A DNA stretch of 64,000 nt from Lentisphaerae bacterium ADurb.Bin082 (GTDB lineage: Bacteria > Verrucomicrobiota > Lentisphaeria > Oligosphaerales > Oligosphaeraceae). The notes under the pieces were generated by a model. It saw nothing but the letters and a program-made list of their open reading frames with translations, made no database searches and was not told the origin of the DNA. Positions 61,689 through 64,000 of this stretch are shown in pieces. Position 1 is the first letter of the stretch; the number at the start of each line of letters is the position of its first letter. The translations under genes and the position numbers were made by a program. The DNA lies in assembly GCA_002070945.1 (NCBI GenBank), contig MWEG01000115.1, positions 1-64,000 of the forward strand. The letters run 5' to 3'.

Positions 61689-63998
61689 CTACGGCGTAGC
61701 CACGGTATGGCTGATAGTCAGATTGCGCAGCAGTCCCCGGTACGGATTTTCGGTTGACCAGGTGCCTATGGTGGTCGGCATATCATACAACCCAGGGCCA
61801 GGCGCCGGGAAGGGGCCGACTGCTTGCCCATTGATGACCATGCGTACTGCAAGCAAATCATAAATCACGGTCACCGTGTTCCAGGCGCCAGCGCGCAGCG
61901 GCACACCAGCCGTGAAATCCCAGCTCTTCACCATATAATCAGAGTAGCTGCCGCGCAACGTGCCATCAACGATTTCGAGGCTGGACAGCGTTCCGACATA
62001 TTCACGGCGGCACCCAAGCAGGAATTGCGGCCGCGTGACATCATCGGGCTTGATGTCAAAACTCAACGTAAAGCCAGAACGACGCGGGATGACCCCGATG
62101 GGGAAAGCGATGTGTTCGCCGCCGCGGAAGCGCAGAGCCGGCGCCCCGTCTGCTTGTGGCTCCAAAGCCGGGACAAAATCAGTGATTCCCGCCCAAATCT
62201 TCTGCGCATTGCCCAGCCCTGGCGAAGCGCCGTTAGAGCAGCTGCCCCCGCCGCCCAAGCGCAAAGAAGCTAAATTGTAAAAACCGCCGCGGATTCCCCA
62301 CAAAGGCCGGGCAAACGCATTGGGCACGACAATGCTGCGTGCGTCAGACCAGTCAAAGTCAAGCTGCGGCACCAGGTTAGAAGGCACTGCCACCGTGACC
62401 GGGCGTTTCTGCATAGAGGAATAGACCGTCACCGGAACAGTCTCCGCTGCCGGCGGCGTGGTCAGCACTGGCCGCGACCGCCAAATCCGGCCGTTGGGCG
62501 CTACCAGCTGCAGCTGCATCACCGAGCAAAGCTGGTCTGGCGCAAAGTTGACCGAAAACTGCGTCGCATCCGCGTTCAAATCATCGGACTGCTGCAACTG
62601 CCGCAGGTGCCTGGTCAAGGCCACGGTGAAACCGCCCTTGCCGCCGTAAATGACCGTCTGTTTTGCCAACAACTCGGTCAACGGCAGCACTGCCTCGACC
62701 TGGTCGTCAAAAGCTATGCGGATGGACGCCGAGCCAGCCGCCGAGCGCGGAATCGAAATCATCCCTCCGTGAAACCAGTGACTCACGGGAAAATTCTTCA
62801 CGCTCCAAGCGCCGTCCTTGACGACTCCGCGGTCGACTTTCCATTGCGAAGGAGCGCCTTCGACAGCGATTCGGCCAGTCACCTTCTGCGGCAACAGGGA
62901 ATTGACTGACAGCCTGACCACGACGTTTTCATCATTTTCACGCGGGGGTTGAAAATCGCCGCCGCCAGCAGTGTAGACCGCATCCCAATTGTCCAGGAGT
63001 TCGACCTGCTTCAGGGTTTCGGAGGCTTTGACAGCGCCCGTCGCTCGCAGGATGCCAGGTTCGGCCGTAGGTGCCAGGGTCAGGCTGGCCTCGGCAGCAG
63101 AAATGAGGTCTCGCAGGCATTGCTTGACCCACTTGTAGTCGTTATTCCAGGTCGCTTGCAGCTGAACAGCTGGCAAGCCGTCAGACCAGACCGTCGCCTG
63201 CCCATTTTTAGTCACAGCCAATTCCAGCAGCACTATGCGTTCACCGGCCAGGACTTCGGAGCCAATCGTCGGCCGATGTTCCTGCAATTCACCGGCCTTG
63301 AAGACACAGGTGGGGAATTCATGCAGCAGCCGTCCGTCCAGACTGCGGAGCCGTAGGACCACCTCGTAGCGCGACTTGTCGCCAGGCTGGTCTGGGACAT
63401 TGAGCAGCTCCACCGCAAACAATTCGCCCAGGCAGAGGATTTTGCGCACGGAGACGACCAGTCCAGGGATGTCCAGATTGTCGCCCGGCAGCGCGAAGTC
63501 TTTTTCGCCGCGAGTCCAACGGGTGATATAACGCATAACCCGCATGTAGGCCAGGCCATTGAACACGGTTGGCCGCAGGCTGGTGTTTTCATTCTGCTCG
63601 TCCCATTCCGGGATGTTAATCACGTCGGCTCCGGCTTGGAGCGCTGCCATCAGCGAATGACGCAGCGTCCGTGTGCCGTCGCTGCTCAGGGTGTGTCCCA
63701 GGCGACCGGCGTTCGAGTGCTCGGCCACTGCCGAAGCCCCGAAAATCTTATCCTTGAACTCCGGTTCACGGAACACCTCTGCTGTCACCGCCAGGACAGC
63801 CTGCGCTCGGGCGAGGTTAAACACCCTCTCATCGTCGCTCAAGGTGCCATTCGTCGACATCCCGACCCAGGCAAAGCCATCAAACTGCCGCAAATCAGCA
63901 CGCAGTTGCTGCTTGATTTCCTCCTGCAAGGGTGGCGCGAGGCAACCGCCGTCCAGCGGGTCATTCCGGATCGCCTCGTTGAACGGACGTCCCATCAT
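61689..63998 (-). CDS. Large protein with C-terminal LamG-like domain, truncated by window edge
   Basis: The reading frame is open to the right end of the window, so the N-terminus and start are probably missing; 769 residues are visible. The first part looks like a glycosidase-type TIM barrel (INIPEWDEQNENTSLRPT followed by the helix YMRVMRYITRWTRG), with Ig-like beta-domains after it (about 160-530). The last 200 residues form a LamG/concanavalin-like sandwich (SFTLSFDIKPDDV, AGAWNTVTVIYDLLAVRMVING, TTIGTWSTENPYRGLLRNL). Signal peptide status is unknown. Its stop is 64 bp before the dehydratase-like gene on the same strand, so the two may be co-transcribed. The catalytic class could not be recognised. 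Confidence 0.65.
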   Translation of the reverse strand: MMGRPFNEAIRNDPLDGGCLAPPLQEEIKQQLRADLRQFDGFAWVGMSTNGTLSDDERVFNLARAQAVLAVTAEVFREPEFKDKIFGASAVAEHSNAGRLGHTLSSDGTRTLRHSLMAALQAGADVINIPEWDEQNENTSLRPTVFNGLAYMRVMRYITRWTRGEKDFALPGDNLDIPGLVVSVRKILCLGELFAVELLNVPDQPGDKSRYEVVLRLRSLDGRLLHEFPTCVFKAGELQEHRPTIGSEVLAGERIVLLELAVTKNGQATVWSDGLPAVQLQATWNNDYKWVKQCLRDLISAAEASLTLAPTAEPGILRATGAVKASETLKQVELLDNWDAVYTAGGGDFQPPRENDENVVVRLSVNSLLPQKVTGRIAVEGAPSQWKVDRGVVKDGAWSVKNFPVSHWFHGGMISIPRSAAGSASIRIAFDDQVEAVLPLTELLAKQTVIYGGKGGFTVALTRHLRQLQQSDDLNADATQFSVNFAPDQLCSVMQLQLVAPNGRIWRSRPVLTTPPAAETVPVTVYSSMQKRPVTVAVPSNLVPQLDFDWSDARSIVVPNAFARPLWGIRGGFYNLASLRLGGGGSCSNGASPGLGNAQKIWAGITDFVPALEPQADGAPALRFRGGEHIAFPIGVIPRRSGFTLSFDIKPDDVTRPQFLLGCRREYVGTLSSLEIVDGTLRGSYSDYMVKSWDFTAGVPLRAGAWNTVTVIYDLLAVRMVINGQAVGPFPAPGPGLYDMPTTIGTWSTENPYRGLLRNLTISHTVATP

Positions 63999-64000
63999 AA

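Overview
The window most likely comes from a Lentisphaerota bacterium (Victivallis-like, PVC group). This is inferred from content, not from a marker gene. Three predicted prepilin-like proteins carry the N-terminal cleavage/methylation signal and a C-terminal H-X9-DG motif, which are strongly expanded in Lentisphaerae and Planctomycetes. There is also a DUF4091 protein, many very large secreted glycosidase-like proteins, and LacI, AraC and IclR regulators beside them. Most genes are GC-rich. The stretches at about 2.6-6 kb and 8.2-15 kb look less so, which gives the window a mosaic look. No rRNA, tRNA, CRISPR array, integrase or transposase was recognised.

Layout. Position 137-1255 (+) is an M14 carboxypeptidase-like gene. 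From 1276 to 25564 every gene is on the minus strand: a BNR sialidase-like protein, a secreted DUF4091 protein with an AraC regulator, a glycerophosphodiester phosphodiesterase, three prepilin-like proteins (two are recent duplicates), a 1514-residue glycosidase-like protein with a LacI regulator, and four more secreted or lipoprotein carbohydrate-active candidates. This half looks like regulated glycan foraging. From 25841 to 52084 everything is on the plus strand: a radical SAM protein, then the most unusual part of the window, at 27.6-41.7 kb.

That island encodes an SrfC-like P-loop protein and an SrfB-like actin/Hsp70-fold ATPase, followed by a cysteine-rich membrane-anchored protein (ATGA overlap with SrfB), a membrane protein with zinc-ribbon cysteines and PKD-like repeats, a GYF-domain GTPase with a membrane anchor and coiled coil, a GH28 pectinase gene that looks out of place, and a membrane-anchored alpha/beta hydrolase whose nucleophile serine appears to be asparagine. 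Together they suggest a membrane-associated NTPase machine related to, but distinct from, the enterobacterial SrfABC locus.

After the island come a PL26-like rhamnogalacturonan lyase, a small membrane protein, a rhamnosidase-N/GH42-like enzyme overlapping an AI-2E family transporter, an AAC(3)-family acetyltransferase (-), a TPR membrane protein, an IclR regulator with three tandem QueG-like iron-sulfur proteins, NAD synthetase with a serine at the glutaminase nucleophile, a type I 3-dehydroquinate dehydratase-like protein (-), and a LamG protein cut by the window edge (-). GH28, PL26-like and rhamnosidase-like genes together point to pectin as one target glycan.

Intergenic DNA is rich in repeats: a dispersed palindromic element of about 260 bp (two good copies, several decayed), heptamer arrays present in inverted copies at 23.4 and 54.1 kb, and TGGAC minisatellites.
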